Shown here: positions 1 to 10,856 of the stretch, in pieces
How positions within the stretch are numbered: the first letter of the stretch is position 1
Layout of the letters: every line of letters starts with the position of its first letter
From: Stagonosporopsis chrysanthemi
Taxonomy: Eukaryota; Ascomycota; Dothideomycetes; Pleosporales; Didymellaceae
NCBI GenBank assembly: GCA_022560025.1
Contig: JAFISE010000064.1
Coordinates: forward strand, 1 to 64,000
Length of the DNA stretch: 64,000 bases
Direction: 5' to 3'
The notes under the pieces: model-generated
Told to the model about the DNA's origin: nothing
Databases searched by the model: none
What the model saw: only the letters and a program-made list of their open reading frames with translations
Program-made: the position numbers and the translations under genes

Positions 1-28
1 CGCTGCGGTCTCGCGGCGCGTCCCTGTC

Positions 29-65
29 GGTGGGGGTGTGGGGGTGGGGGGGGGGGGGGTGGGGG

Positions 66-102
<37 letters not shown>
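29..102. repeat. Poly-G tract at window edge
   Basis: Almost uninterrupted run of G with a few T and C interruptions, joined directly to the middle of a dehydrogenase coding sequence. It resembles the homopolymers beside the two N gaps further on and is probably an assembly or sequencing artefact that hides the real upstream exon. Confidence 0.9.
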
Positions 103-104
<2 letters not shown>

Positions 105-506
105 TGGGCATATGCAGCGCTCAAAGCGGCGGTGATTAAGATGTTTGATTATTTGCAGGTTGAGAATCCGGAGCTCGGGGTATATGATGTGCAGCCGGGA
201 GTTATTACTACGGAGATCAATCAAGTTTCGGGGGTTTCGGGGCAGGACGATGGTGAGTAGACTCCTTTTCCCTTGATACGTAGGACAAGACCTCGTTCCT
301 GGTGAAATGGTTATGTGACATTGGCTGACCTTACAATTGTCGCGCTTCCTGGCCAATTTCACGTCTGGCTTGCGTCTCCTGAAGCAGAGTTCCTCAAGGG
401 CAGGTTCGTATGGGCCAATTGGGACGTGGGAGAGTTGAAGGCTCTCGCGGGAGAAATCAAGGAGTCGGCGCTCTTGAAGATCAATCTGAATGGGGTGCCA
501 ATGTAG
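103..506 (+). pseudogene. Short-chain dehydrogenase/reductase, 3' fragment with a defective splice site
   Basis: The sequence after the poly-G run encodes the C-terminal half of a classical SDR. The catalytic Tyr-x-x-x-Lys (YAALK) is visible at the very start, followed by the PGVI segment after the active site and a C-terminal part reading LPGQFHVWLASPEAEFLKG. The two halves join in frame if an intron runs from the GTGAGT donor at 253 to 339 (GAT G joined to TC GCG, giving DDVALPGQF). The branch-like GCTGAC at 324-329 is present, but the acceptor reads TTG instead of YAG. No other AG acceptor gives an open frame: splicing at the TAG ending at 283 reaches a stop. The N-terminal half with the NAD(P)-binding Gly motif is lost in the poly-G tract. 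It may be a pseudogene or a real gene damaged by sequence error. The SDR family call is firm; the substrate is unknown. Confidence 0.7.
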
Positions 507-812
507 AGCCGGAGCAGAAAGACGTTGTTTGTTGCATATCCCACCCGGGAGGTGACCAAATTACCGTACAGAACAATGTAGCCCTCTATACAATTGTCAG
601 ATCTTAGGACATTCGCGCAACAGCCTTGAGAGTCTCCATCAAAGCGCGTTTTGTATGGCATAATCACCTTCTCGTGACTGTAACGCGCCGAGAGGAGTTG
701 GCTATGATGGCATTCGAATCTGAACAGTCAGAAACAAGCTCGTTCGTGAAGCTTGGAGGGTATCGAATTGAGAAGCATACGGTACATGCTACGCTAAAAA
801 CAACGCTTGCGC
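507..812. other. Intergenic, convergent 3' ends
   Basis: Lies between the SDR fragment on the plus strand and the end of the 847-aa gene on the minus strand. Several overlapping short frames exist, none with recognisable content. No repeat or RNA gene seen. Confidence 0.6.
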
Positions 813-3559
813 TCAAACCTCCTCTACTGGGCGCACACCACTATACAATGCATCGAGCTTCAGATCCTCGACTTCAGACTTCCAGTACCTAATCTTGGGT
901 ATCGTGATCCGCCAGCCGCGGTCTTCGGTGACCTCGAGAAGCTCCGCAGATTTGAGCTCTGCGTCTTGCTCATCTAGTGCACAGATGATAAAGGTGGAGA
1001 GGTAAAAGTAAACGAATGGGTGCTTGTTGTTGATGTGGTGTTGGATGTAGTATTGCCAGGCATGGGCGGACCAAGGTCGATCGAAGGCTATTGTTTGGTG
1101 TTAGAATAAGTCCAGATTCTTAGGGATCGATACTTACGCATAGCGTTCCATTGGTACACATGCCCTTCGGGAGTGGCGAAGTTTGACCCTATGTTGCCCA
1201 GACTGCGCATCGTAGGCATTGGCCATGCACAGTAGTGCGTTTGTATTGAACCCTTTGCCATGATACCATTCGGATGTTGTTGTTTGCACGATTTTGCGAA
1301 GTCTTCTAGTGAGTTCGTCGGTGGAAACGGCAACGAAGGCGCACGCTGGCCGTCACCAGCGGCTTCGGTGTGCTCGTACGGAAAGTAGAGGTCCAGCGCA
1401 CCGTCTGAGCCTTGTACAATGACCGGTTGTGATTGGGGCTCTTCCCAATCTGTGACTAGCGATATGATCCCCAATCGCTCCATGTCCTCGACTAGTCGTC
1501 GAATGAAACGGTTTTCGTTACGTGTGAGTTTCTCAGATGACGACTCTATTTGCCGGATTGCGATTATGTTGGGGTCTGGGTTATAAGAGCGAAATCGGTT
1601 TCCATCATACTGAACGTCGTGAGGCGGAGGATAGCGGAGCTCGGGCGAGCATTCGATTACCATTTCTTCGAGGAAGATCTCTTGTATAGAGGGGGGAATG
1701 ACACTACGAATGACACGTTTCGCGATTGAGCGCGGAGATGGATCACCAACTAGCATTAGTAAGGCGTCTTGTACGATATCCAGAAGTTCAAACGGTTGAC
1801 CAACTTCGCGATCGATGATGATGAATTGCCAGGAATCCACGACGATAGGGTCATACATCGACGTCTTCCGTAGTCGCAAATGATTCTTGATATCCTCCAA
1901 TGTCATGAGGGTGGTCCATGGCGCGCCATGAAGACCTTCGCGCGTTGAAGCAGATCGGTAACGATTGATGAAGAGCTCCGGTTCTGAAGGGTGCACCGTA
2001 GCCTCTGCATTCGTGCCCTCATAAACCACAAGGTGCAGTCGGTTGTGTCGTTTGCGCAGCTCTTCTAGAAAATCTCGAGTAAACGGATCTCCCATCGCCA
2101 TTTGCCCGCAAAGGTAATTTCGCGACTCCACATGTACATAGGCTTTGGTCTCTTCCTTTAATTGGAGACTTGACGTGTAGTCGCCCTTGCTGGTAGGTAC
2201 GAAACCGAGGTAAACACCAATAGTGCACTCGCTAAGTATGCTAGTTCGATCGAACCAATGTTCGTTGTACATCCCAAGCATCAGGAGCTTGCAAATAGTC
2301 GTGTAGTCTTCAAAGTTCGAACAAATACTTGCGACAGTCCATGGTGTGAGCAGTGTAGGAAACCAACGATGGCTGCATCTTATTAGTATCAATGCGTTAC
2401 AAGATGGGGGGGGGGAGACACGTACAGTATGTCCCAGGCCGGCTTTGTCATACGAAGTCCTTCTGTGGAACTAGGTATGACGCCACCGAGAAGGCGAATC
2501 GATTTGATATCGCCGCCAGCCAGAGTTTGGGCACAAATGGCTACACGCAGGTATTGTACGGCCTGAGGTCGCCACGCGTTCTCAAAGTAGTCGCAATACA
2601 TCTCAAGCTGGCTAGCCTGGCATCCAGCGAGGAACTCATCAATGCATCTCGATCTGCTGGCATGCTCTAGCACTTCTGCTTCACTATCATTCAAGACCAT
2701 GATGCGGAACCAGGCTCGTACGATTTCTGCCCCAAGATCGACTTGACCGCCGTTCGGTGAGTCACTTCTGCGTAGCGGCCTATCATCCAGATCCGGCACG
2801 ATGCTGTATAGGCGGTTAATGGCGTCGTTACACAGATCCGTTTGAAATTTTTTGAGGATTTTGATGCTGCCATCGTCCGGCATGCTCTGCAGCGAACTCA
2901 TAGGTATTCTAGGGCTGAGTGGAGACTGCAGTACCATTATCTTTTCAAATTGCGCCGCGTCTGGATATGGTGTAGCCGACCCAGGAGTCTCAGGAGTGGG
3001 GCGTCGATCCTTCATGTTTGACACTGGAGTGTGTTAGTGATAGGCTTTCCTCAAGAAGCAAACAGTAATGCACCCGACCGGTGCGCTCTCTTCAAGAGCA
3101 TTTAAGGCAATGGCAAGACATACTCAACAACGCATCCGCAAGTTGCCTGGTGTCGCTTTCGACCTTGGCAATCCACTTGGTGTAGTCCGGTGTGTCCACG
3201 CCACGAGTATGAAACCGTTCACGTAGTCTGCGACGCAAATTCATAGCCAACTGCAGCTTTTGCATCTTCTGTGTCGCTGTTGACGGGTCCTTGACCTCTA
3301 TCTTTTCTGCCTCCTTCTGAAACTTGTCCCATGCCATATTCATATCCCTGAGATCTTGTGCATGTCTCGGACACCAGACATCATGGTCGGACGGCAGTGA
3401 CACGTGACATGGTCGTCCATTTGACTCGATAGCCTCACATATGTCTCTTTGCAACGCGGGCGACCGTGGTGGTGAAGACGCTCGGATGAGGCTTCGCGAC
3501 TTGCTCTGGAAGCTCGGCCGGCGTTCCTGTAGCGACGGAATGCGAAGGTGAATGCTCAT
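813..3559 (-). CDS. Unrecognised 847-aa fungal protein with N-terminal Cys/His cluster
   Basis: Four exons on the minus strand: 3124-3559, 2426-3023, 1138-2372 and 813-1087, giving 847 residues. All three introns (100, 53 and 50 nt) are GT-AG with phase-consistent joins; the first has a CACTAAC branch site. The ATG at 3559 is the first true ATG; the frame extends a few codons further only through a TTG. Residues about 40-75 hold a Cys/His arrangement (ICEAIESNGRPCHVSL, then WCPRH) like the small zinc-binding N-termini of several uncharacterised fungal proteins. The rest is rich in charged helices and carries no motif I recognise. The last exon ends in an Arg/Glu-rich tail. I assign no function. 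The long open frames, clean splicing and lack of internal stops argue that it is a real gene. Confidence 0.75.
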
Positions 3560-5143
3560 TGTCGCAGAACGAGACAACTACAAAGGAACCAAGAAGGAAG
3601 TCAGAAAGAGAGGCGAACGGAGCGACACAAGAGCACAAGGTCACAGAAGCATCCTGAGTCAACGAGGCTGGAAAGTAGAGGAAAACGTGGAAAGGCGGGA
3701 GCATGCCGGTGTTGAAGTCAAGGAGGGGCTGATCCCAGTCGGCCTACCCCTACCGACTGCCAATATGGCGTAGCTGTACGCGGGTGATCAATTCGAACTC
3801 AGCCGCGGCGCATTATCGTTGGGTGCAGAACACTCGATAGCCGCGCGGGCGCTTGGCGTAAAGCTTCCGTTTGTAAGATTTGTCGTCTCCTCTAAAGAGC
3901 AGAGAAATCTCATCGGAACCGGCACATATCCTCCATGGCATCTCAGCAACCGCAGACAGCAGAACGGCGTGTAGCTGGCGCATGAGCAGGACTTTGTCGC
4001 GGTGTTGTTGTGTCGCTACCGTTGTCCTGGATCTCATGGCGCTGTCCGCGTCTCTTTATCGGGCCTACTCGCATGTGGCTAAGAGCGCGCAAAAGTACCA
4101 ATCGCAAAGCACACGCATTTGAACGTGATTATTAGTGTGGGGCGGGGTTGGGTGCAGGGAATCGGGTTCGTTGGTGGCTGTCGAACTGTGGAGATCATGG
4201 AGAACTCGCTTTACTGGATGCGGGCACTGCTGGACAATTGCCAGAGATTGTCAGCGCGTTTGTCTATCCGATTAATGCGCGCTACTGTACTTCGGTCTTT
4301 GGGTGTGAATTACCGCACGCGCGCTTGTCGTTCAGGAGTGCCCAGCGCGTATGCGTAGACTTTGATTGGCGCGCTGTAAGCCACTGTCAGCATGAACGGC
4401 TGGCCGTAGACCAATGTTTCCCGCGCACGCTGGACCGAAGGATCAAGCACCCTAGACTAAAGGGACGTAACGAGATTGGTGAATAGTCAAGCGCGTATGC
4501 ATGTGCGTCACGCGCTGTCGTCAATTTGGCCGACTTGTCGATTGACTTGGTGGACAAGTGTGACAAGGTAGGATTGCCTCGTCCACACAGCAAGTAAACA
4601 AACACGTGTCTCTGGGCATGCGACACCTTTGATTGTTGTATCCATCGACAATGGCTGGGAGGCCGCTTCAGGGTGAGGGGCAGACTGCGTACAGGCAGCA
4701 ACAGCAGAGCACGCAATAGGGCATGTGAAAGGGCTGCAGTAACTGTCAGCGCCAGCGCGGCTCAACGAGCAGAGGCCAAAACAGCACCTCGTGCCCTTCT
4801 CAATGCTTAACACAGCTTCGAACGGCTTCTGGCTTTACATGCGTTCCATCAACAATAGATACGTGTTTTTGAGGTTCACAAAGGTGTTCAGCAATTCATT
4901 GCTCACTCCCCTAAAATAATGTAGTCCTATTGGTTACTCTTTAGGCATCATACCATCAGCGCAACAATCTCGAAGGCCTCCATTGAAACGAGCTTCTTAT
5001 GCATCCCGCCTGTTCGGCAACGTGAAAGAAAGGTTCACCGATTCAATGGTCATTGTTTATTCATCTTAGACAAGTTCTCGATCTCAAAGTTACGTCAGCA
5101 TGTACAGTTTGTCCATCAGGGTCCTCCAGTAGAGAGATATGCT
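3560..5143. other. Intergenic region, 1.6 kb
   Basis: Contains the promoter of the 847-aa gene at its left and the 3' flank of the dehydrogenase gene at its right. Short open frames on both strands overlap each other, contain low-complexity sequence and resemble no family. No repeat, tRNA or transposon end was seen. Confidence 0.6.
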
Positions 5144-6681
5144 TTAGTACTCCAACGCCTCCTCAAACAGCCCCCTCAGCTGCTCCCTCTGCTGCTCAAG
5201 TTCAGTCTCAAGATGCGGCGCCAACATCAGCACGCGCTGCTGCGGAATCGTGCCCTCAACAAGACCATCCACATGCTCCTTGCCGAACCCGAGCGCCTTC
5301 AACCCACGCGGCTGATCACCAAGCTTGACCAAGAACTCCGCTAGCGCCTCGCCCAACACCTCGCCGGCGCTCTCCTTCTTCACGTTCGAGATATCCACGC
5401 CAAACGCCTCGGCCGCAGCCAAGTGCCTCTCCGGGTTCGACGCGCCGGTAAACTTGAAGACGGCGGGCGCAGTCACGGCCACAGACACGCCGTGCGGGAT
5501 GATCGTGTGGTCGACCTCGTAGCCGGCGTGCTTGTAGCCCGGGTTCTGGCCAGAGATCGGATACGACATGCCGTGGCAGAGATGGACGCCTGCGTTGCCG
5601 AAGCCCACGCCTGCGAGAGTGGCAGCGAGCAGCATCTGGCTCTGCGCCTCGTGGTCCTCGGGGTCTTTGACCGCGCGCGGCAGGTACTTGACTGTGTCGC
5701 GGAGGGCCTGCAGGGAGAAGATGTCGGAGATGGGGTTGGCGCCTTGATAGGCGGGGCGGTTGATGGGGTTCTGCGGGCGCGGTGTGCGCTCGTAGTACGG
5801 GATGGCGGTCCAGGACTCGAGGGAGTGGCAGAGCACATCGAGGCCTGAGGAGGCGTGGACGGCGCTGGGCATTGTGCGGGTATTGAGGGGATCGACTATG
5901 CCGAGGGTGGGCTTGAGGTTGCGGTGTGCGATACCGGTCTTTGCGCGCTTGGAGACCAGATCAAAGATGGCGGTACCGGTGGTCTCGGAGCCGGTTCCTG
6001 CGGTTGTGGGCACGGCGACGAGCGGGAAGAGCTTAGATGGGATAGGGAGGCCCTTGCCTAGGGGAGCGTTGACGAAGTCGAGGAAGTCGGCCTCTGCGGT
6101 GTGTCAGCACCCCATTCACTGCAGCTCGAACAACCGATCATCTTACCGGGGAAGGTAGTGTACAGATTCATCAACTTGGCCGTATCAATCACACTTCCTC
6201 CACCCACTGCCAGGAACGCATCTGGCTTCCATGGTTTCGCAAACTCAATCGCCTCCTTGATACTGCTATCCTTCGGCTCGACCCTCACCTTGTCGTACAC
6301 CTCAAACTCAACGCCCTCCTTGGTCAGCCCCTCAACAACCTGCTTCATCGCATCCAGCTTCCTCACGTTCTGATCCGTAACGACCATGACACGCTTGGAT
6401 CCCATGTTCTTGAAGTCCATACCCACTTCCTTGGTACACCCGGGTCCGAAGCGTATACTCGACGCCGCCATCTCGAAGGCATATTCGCGCTGTTGCGAGA
6501 AATCGACGGGGGTTGCGAGGTGTCGGCGCGCCTGGTGGATGGTCGACGGCGTCTGGTTGTGGTAATTGGGGTTCGCGTGGCAGGGACAAGACGAGGGGTG
6601 GGTAAATTGGACGGTGCGGAGGAGGTTCACAGCGCGCGCTGCCCGAGACGGTGCTATACGGATTGCGGTTGATATCGTCAT
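5144..6681 (-). CDS. Iron-containing alcohol dehydrogenase, hydroxyacid-oxoacid transhydrogenase type, mitochondrial
   Basis: Two exons (6147-6681 and 5144-6093) separated by a 53-nt intron; the join reads TFP-EADFLDFV and gives 494 residues. The first 55 residues are rich in Arg, Ser and Ala with almost no acidic residues, as in a mitochondrial presequence. The NAD-binding loop GGGSVIDTAK is at about 160-169, then PTTAGTGSETT at about 205-215. The metal-ligand helices follow as SGLDVLCHSLES, GVHLCHGMSYP and DHTIIPHG. Length and motif order match the ADHFE1/HOT branch of group III alcohol dehydrogenases, which reduces 2-oxoglutarate to D-2-hydroxyglutarate while oxidising a gamma-hydroxyacid such as 4-hydroxybutyrate. 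A different iron-dependent dehydrogenase specificity cannot be excluded from sequence alone. Its start lies 513 nt from the 3' end of the next gene on the same strand. Confidence 0.9.
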
Positions 6682-6762
6682 TGTGGGCTGGTGGAGGCGG
6701 GGCGGTGCGGGGTGTCTATTGCGGAGAGAGCTTTGTAAGGACTCAGTTGAAAAAGTACTCGG

Positions 6763-6999
6763 TTATCCTCTTCCAAAGATGAGGTTTAAAGCTTCGTCAA
6801 TCGTGTCTGAGCTTGCTTCCGGAGAGCCGTGCGGTGTGGGAGCTTGTATGATGCGGAGAAGCGCCCGCGGCGTGTAGCATTCCGCAACCTCGGTACACGG
6901 ACAGATTACGCCAATCCTGATACGGTATGCCGGATTGTGGGGAAAGCTACCCTGATCGAGAATGCGCCTCTCTATCTTGTCATGTTCTGATGCAGCCAT
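6763..6999 (-). CDS. Possible small open frame (78 aa), uncertain
   Basis: An ATG-started frame (MAASEHDKIERRIL...) on the minus strand ends 81 nt upstream of the start codon of the transhydrogenase gene. It has no recognisable domain and could be chance or an upstream frame in that gene's leader. It is listed because the composition is not low-complexity and the gap between the flanking genes is otherwise empty. Confidence 0.2.
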   Translation of the reverse strand: MAASEHDKIERRILDQGSFPHNPAYRIRIGVICPCTEVAECYTPRALLRIIQAPTPHGSPEASSDTIDEALNLIFGRG

Positions 7000-7194
7000 C
7001 TTTCGCTTTTGGGAGAAGGGTATTGAAGGACTTGAACAGAGTAGTACCCCTTGCAGCCCCATATAGCTGTCATTCTCCTCGCCCCCACATGCATGAGCAA
7101 TCGTTTCCCTACCTACACCTGATCACCTCCACCCTTTGGCTCGAGCACATCTTCAGAGCTTCGCCCTCTGCGATGGCAAATTGACTTCTTCCAG

Positions 7195-7634
7195 TCACGC
7201 AGCAACGAAGCCCTGCAGCTTCACATCATCATTAACCTCGTTCTCCACCAACGTCCCTGTCGCCTCAATCTCCCCACCAATCCTCTGATACCTCACCAAC
7301 TGCGGCACAGCCTTGACATTCCACTTCTTCCTGTACACATTCTCAAGATCCTTCCATCTGTTATCTTGTATCAGCACACGTCAAGTAGCCTTACATGGTC
7401 GTCGACGTACTCGGGTTTCTGCCCCACGTGAACGTAGAGTAATTGCGGTGCATCTCCGCCCTCAAACGCTTTCTGGAGGCGCGGTAACGCGGCGCGCACG
7501 TCGGGACACCATGACTGCTTTGTCACTGGATCGGTACCAGAGATGAAGGCGACGTATAGTGCGGCATTTGGGGTATCAGGGACCGGCAGGTCTTGCGTAG
7601 CTGGAGGAATTTGGTAGTGGTCTTGGATGGGCAT
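7195..7634 (-). CDS. Small thioredoxin-fold protein (DUF953/TXNDC17-like)
   Basis: Two exons (7411-7634 and 7195-7357) with a 53-nt intron using a GTACGT donor; the join reads GQKPEWKDLENVY and gives 128 residues. A later GTAAGG could also be read as a donor but breaks the frame. Residues 42-46 read WCPDV, where animal TXNDC17/TRP14 has WCPDC, so the resolving cysteine is replaced by Val and a dithiol mechanism is not available. The cis-Pro segment of the thioredoxin fold is visible as KAVPQLVRY. The protein is probably cytosolic; its partner is unknown. An in-frame ATG lies 40 codons upstream at 7754, but the family normally starts near the one chosen. Confidence 0.8.
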
Positions 7635-8771
7635 TTTGTGGAGAGCTGGACTGGGTTTAACGAGAAATGTTGAGAAGTATGTTGCGTGAAGTCTCGAGCG
7701 GTATGTATTATGGTCGCACATGTGAAGACGCCATTTGCGCGCGCTCCTGCGCAAGACTCAATGTGGGGCTACTTTATTTTCAACGTAGGCGCGTGCACAC
7801 CTTCCTCTTGAGTGCAGCCTTACATCCTAACTTCAATACACCCATGGTCAAAGTCCTTTCCACTCAGCTGGCTAGCTAGACCCTACAGCTTCCTGCTTTG
7901 TGCGTCCTCGAGCTTCGAGTAGTCTGATAAAGAAACGTAATGCGTACATCCGACTCTGTAAGTACACATTCTGACGGCATCGTAATTGTAGGCCTCACAG
8001 TTTCAAAATTGCTTGTGAATGCTCTGCCAATGGTCGGTGCCGACCAACACAGCTCGCAAGTAGGTATCCGAATCGATAAGCGCACGAGACTCAGTTGCGA
8101 CAACTGAGCTGGCACGCTGCCGACTGTAATGCCGAGACGTGACTGTACGAAGAAGTTCGTTTCTTCTGGATGATAGTTCGTGAGAACCATAGATTACTAA
8201 GTTGGCTACGACTCCTACAACGAACTCACCAAATCCCGTTGCGCAAACATGTACTTCTTACTAATCTGTATTTCTAGGCTATTGAAGCTATGCTTGAGCT
8301 GTATTCTGAAGTGATTGAAGCGCGTATTAAAGCTCAACTATCAGACTTGAGCGTTAGCCAATAGGTAGACAAGATTAAGGACATGGGCATTGTATGTGGT
8401 CCGAGGGATGGACACTTCCTGACGCGCTTGCCACGAGAAGATGACATGACAGAAGCAGAGGAATTCCGGGAGTTCACTAGATCCGGCGTCGCACGACTAC
8501 CCCTTGCCCCACTCGCTATCCGCATGCATATGCCGTTCGGCCTCCTACAGTCCAGCACGCGTTGTACTATAGCGTCTCTGCCCACTCCAAGAGCATCAAA
8601 TGGGTGTGGCTAACCGGTCTGCCGAGCTTCACGACGAGAAGAATAAGCTGTTTGCCTAAAATCAAGCAAGGTAGTGGGGGTAAGGCGGACTCATTGTTGG
8701 CTCTCGAAAATCAACGTGAATGGTTTCAGATTACGGGAAGCTATCGATATGTCCCTGTGACATACGTAACA
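7635..8771. other. Intergenic region with weak open frames
   Basis: The left part is the upstream region of the thioredoxin-fold gene. Plus-strand frames at 8383-8613 and 8562-8777 look mildly protein-like (acidic then basic stretches) but lack any domain, a convincing start or splice signals linking them. I see no repeat or RNA gene. Confidence 0.5.
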
Positions 8772-9927
8772 TCATGATGAGGTTAGGTTGCGAAGCCTGG
8801 CAATTTCAGCCCCCAGCTGCGCCGTAAGTACCTTATATTTATCCATATCAAATACACATCGGTTAAAGTAGCGCTCCGCGTTTTCTTGAGCCGTACGCGC
8901 GACGGGCTTCCACATGTCGAGCGTCTCCCTCAGCTTTAGGGCCTTTACCTCAAGCTCTTTGACTCTAACATTTGATGCACTCAGCTGGTTATCCTTTTCG
9001 ACGGCACCATTGCGCAGGGTGACCAAGGCAGTGACAAACACTTGGATGTGCGAGGTGGTGAGTTTGACGACATCGTTCGCGGGCTCATCTGCAAGCGCAG
9101 GCGCTGGCTCGGGAAGCGCTCCATACAACGTGTAGAGGGAGTCTTCACGTACTCTCCACAGTCTCGATTGTATGGTGACACCTGTCGAGTTCTTGGACCT
9201 TCTGGTTTCGGTCCCTCGCTGCGTCCCTCTCTGCATCCTGGAGCTTAGTGATGCTCTCGTTGAGACCCTTGATGGTTGCATCTTTGGTATTCGATGTAGT
9301 TTGGAGTTGCTGGACTTGACCCATGAGCTCTTTGGTCCCGTAGGACGCTGCCGTGTCCAACGTATCGAACATCTTCTGTCTTGTGTCGAGTGTATCCTTG
9401 AGTTCTTGGACAGTCTGCGCATGGTCCGCCGCTGCAGTGTTAAGATCGGCAATCTTCTGTCGAAGATCAATGGCATCCTGCTCGTGACGGTACTCTGAGG
9501 ATCAGAATCTAGTGATGGCGTCTTCGTTGGACTGTTGAGTTGCTTCAAGGTTGGCAATGGTACGCTTGTGGTCCCTCACAACAGCCTTGAGGGCCTCGAT
9601 CTTCTGTGTGTTGGACTGTTGGACTACTTCGTGGCTGGCAATCGTACGCTTTTGGGTGTTCACTGTCAGTTCGTGGGCCTTTACGGCTGACTTGAGGGCC
9701 TTGATCGTCTGTGTGTTAGACTGTTGGACTACTTCATGGTTGGCAATGATAAGCTTGTGGGTGTCCGCCGTCAGCTTGTGGTCCCTCACGGCAGCCTTGA
9801 GGTTCTCGATCGTCTTTGTACTGGACGGTTGGGTTGCTTCATGGTCGGCAATGGTATGCTCGTGGTCCCTCACAGGCTCTCGGAGCCGGGCGATCATTTG
9901 GTTGAGGTCGTCGGTGAGAGTAGCCAT
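8772..9927 (-). CDS. Coiled-coil protein with 35-residue tandem repeats (340 aa)
   Basis: Three exons by my reading: 9564-9927, 9153-9494 and 8772-9088, total 340 residues. Intron 2 (64 nt) has a strong GTACGT donor and joins to NEPANDVVKL in frame. Intron 1 (69 nt, donor GTACCA, acceptor CCTCAG) is weaker but is needed to remove a single in-frame TGA at 9507-9509. The protein is almost entirely alpha-helical, rich in Lys, Glu, Gln, Thr and His. Residues about 29-120 consist of three copies of a 35-residue unit (NHEVVQQSNTQ... ALK...), 105 bp each and equal to five heptads, the third cut short. No enzymatic domain is present. A scaffold or structural role is only inference. The next gene upstream on the same strand is a second small coiled-coil gene. 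Confidence 0.65.
9564..9843 (-). repeat. 105-bp coding tandem repeats
   Basis: Units begin at about 9843, 9738 and 9633 on the minus strand, each encoding a 35-residue coiled-coil block that starts with His-Glu. Units 2 and 3 share an identical HEVVQQSNTQ start; unit 1 is more diverged. The third unit is truncated by the putative intron donor. Confidence 0.85.
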
Positions 9928-10496
9928 CTTGTTGAGGACTACGAGTTGAGTGGTGGCGGTTGGGAGATGGGCGGTGCTGGTGAGTGGAAGGTTGCATGTG
10001 GGGAGGGGATGCAGGCGGGCTAGTGTGTTGTCGTCGGTCAGCGATTGCGACTACCAGATCAGGTCGCCACTTTGTCAGCGCCGGCTCGTGTGGGCAGCCA
10101 CACCTCAGAACACAGCAAGTGCTGCCAAAGTCACGCACGTAACGAGCTTCCAGTCAACGCGCGCGTAGGCTGAGGAATGGGAAACTGTTCCCCAACTTTG
10201 GTGGAGGCCATCAACCCAGTGTAGGCAATGACGATCAGATAGCAGTCCCTTCTAAAGACTACGATATAACTGGTGACAGGTAACATGTGCAGATCAAGAA
10301 GTTAGGTGAGCTACACGCAAAGAACGTGTTGTTGTCCTTCAGAATAGCAGGTCACGACACGAAGACACTGTCAAGTAGAAGCATTGAATTGATTCATCGG
10401 GTACATGGCAGGTGGTCCCTCAACATCCATAACTCTCACTTATGAGCTCGTCGTCCCTCCAGATGGCTCCACGACCTGCAGCACGCTGCTCTGGTT
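9928..10496. other. Intergenic region between two coiled-coil genes
   Basis: Upstream region of the 340-aa gene and downstream region of the 86-aa gene. No coding frame with recognisable content, no repeat. Confidence 0.5.
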
Positions 10497-10856
10497 TTAT
10501 GAAGCGACGTTGTTCCGCTTGCTGACAGTCATCTCGATGACCTTGGCTTCGAGCATCTGGTTGCATTCCTCCATTGCAGAGAAAAGGCTTCTGACGTGCT
10601 CGATATCTCGCTTGGCGGCATTGCGTTCAGTGAGAACGCGGTCCCTCATAACGAGATAGAGAACTGTCATCGACAACAGGAATGTCTACTCGACTGTCAG
10701 CGCAGATATCAGTGTATTGCAGGGCCAAAACTTACCATGGTGATTATGAGAGCTTTCTTGACGGTGGTAACGAAGACTGTATCTTCGACGAGCGTCTGTG
10801 TCAGTCAGCAAAGGCGTCATACGCATGGGGCTTGGGAAACCTACAGTGGAGTCCAT
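10497..10856 (-). CDS. Small membrane/coiled-coil protein (86 aa), three tiny exons
   Basis: Exons 10845-10856 (12 nt), 10736-10795 (60 nt) and 10497-10685 (189 nt) add to 87 codons. Both introns (49 and 50 nt) have good donors (GTAGGT, GTAAGT) and acceptors (CACAG, GAGTAG) and all joins are phase 0. The product starts MDSTTLVEDTVF, has one hydrophobic helix at about residues 19-37 (ALIITMTFLLSMTVLYLVM), then a basic MRDR and a charged helical tail with coiled-coil character ending at residue 86. This looks like a single-pass membrane protein with a cytosolic coiled coil. No family is recognised. No single open frame covers it, so an ORF scan misses it. The neighbouring 340-aa gene is also coiled-coil and on the same strand. 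Confidence 0.65.

Noticed and set aside
30..260. 76-residue Gly-rich protein starting in the poly-G tract
   Set aside because: The Gly run is translation of the homopolymer; only the part after 102 is SDR coding sequence.
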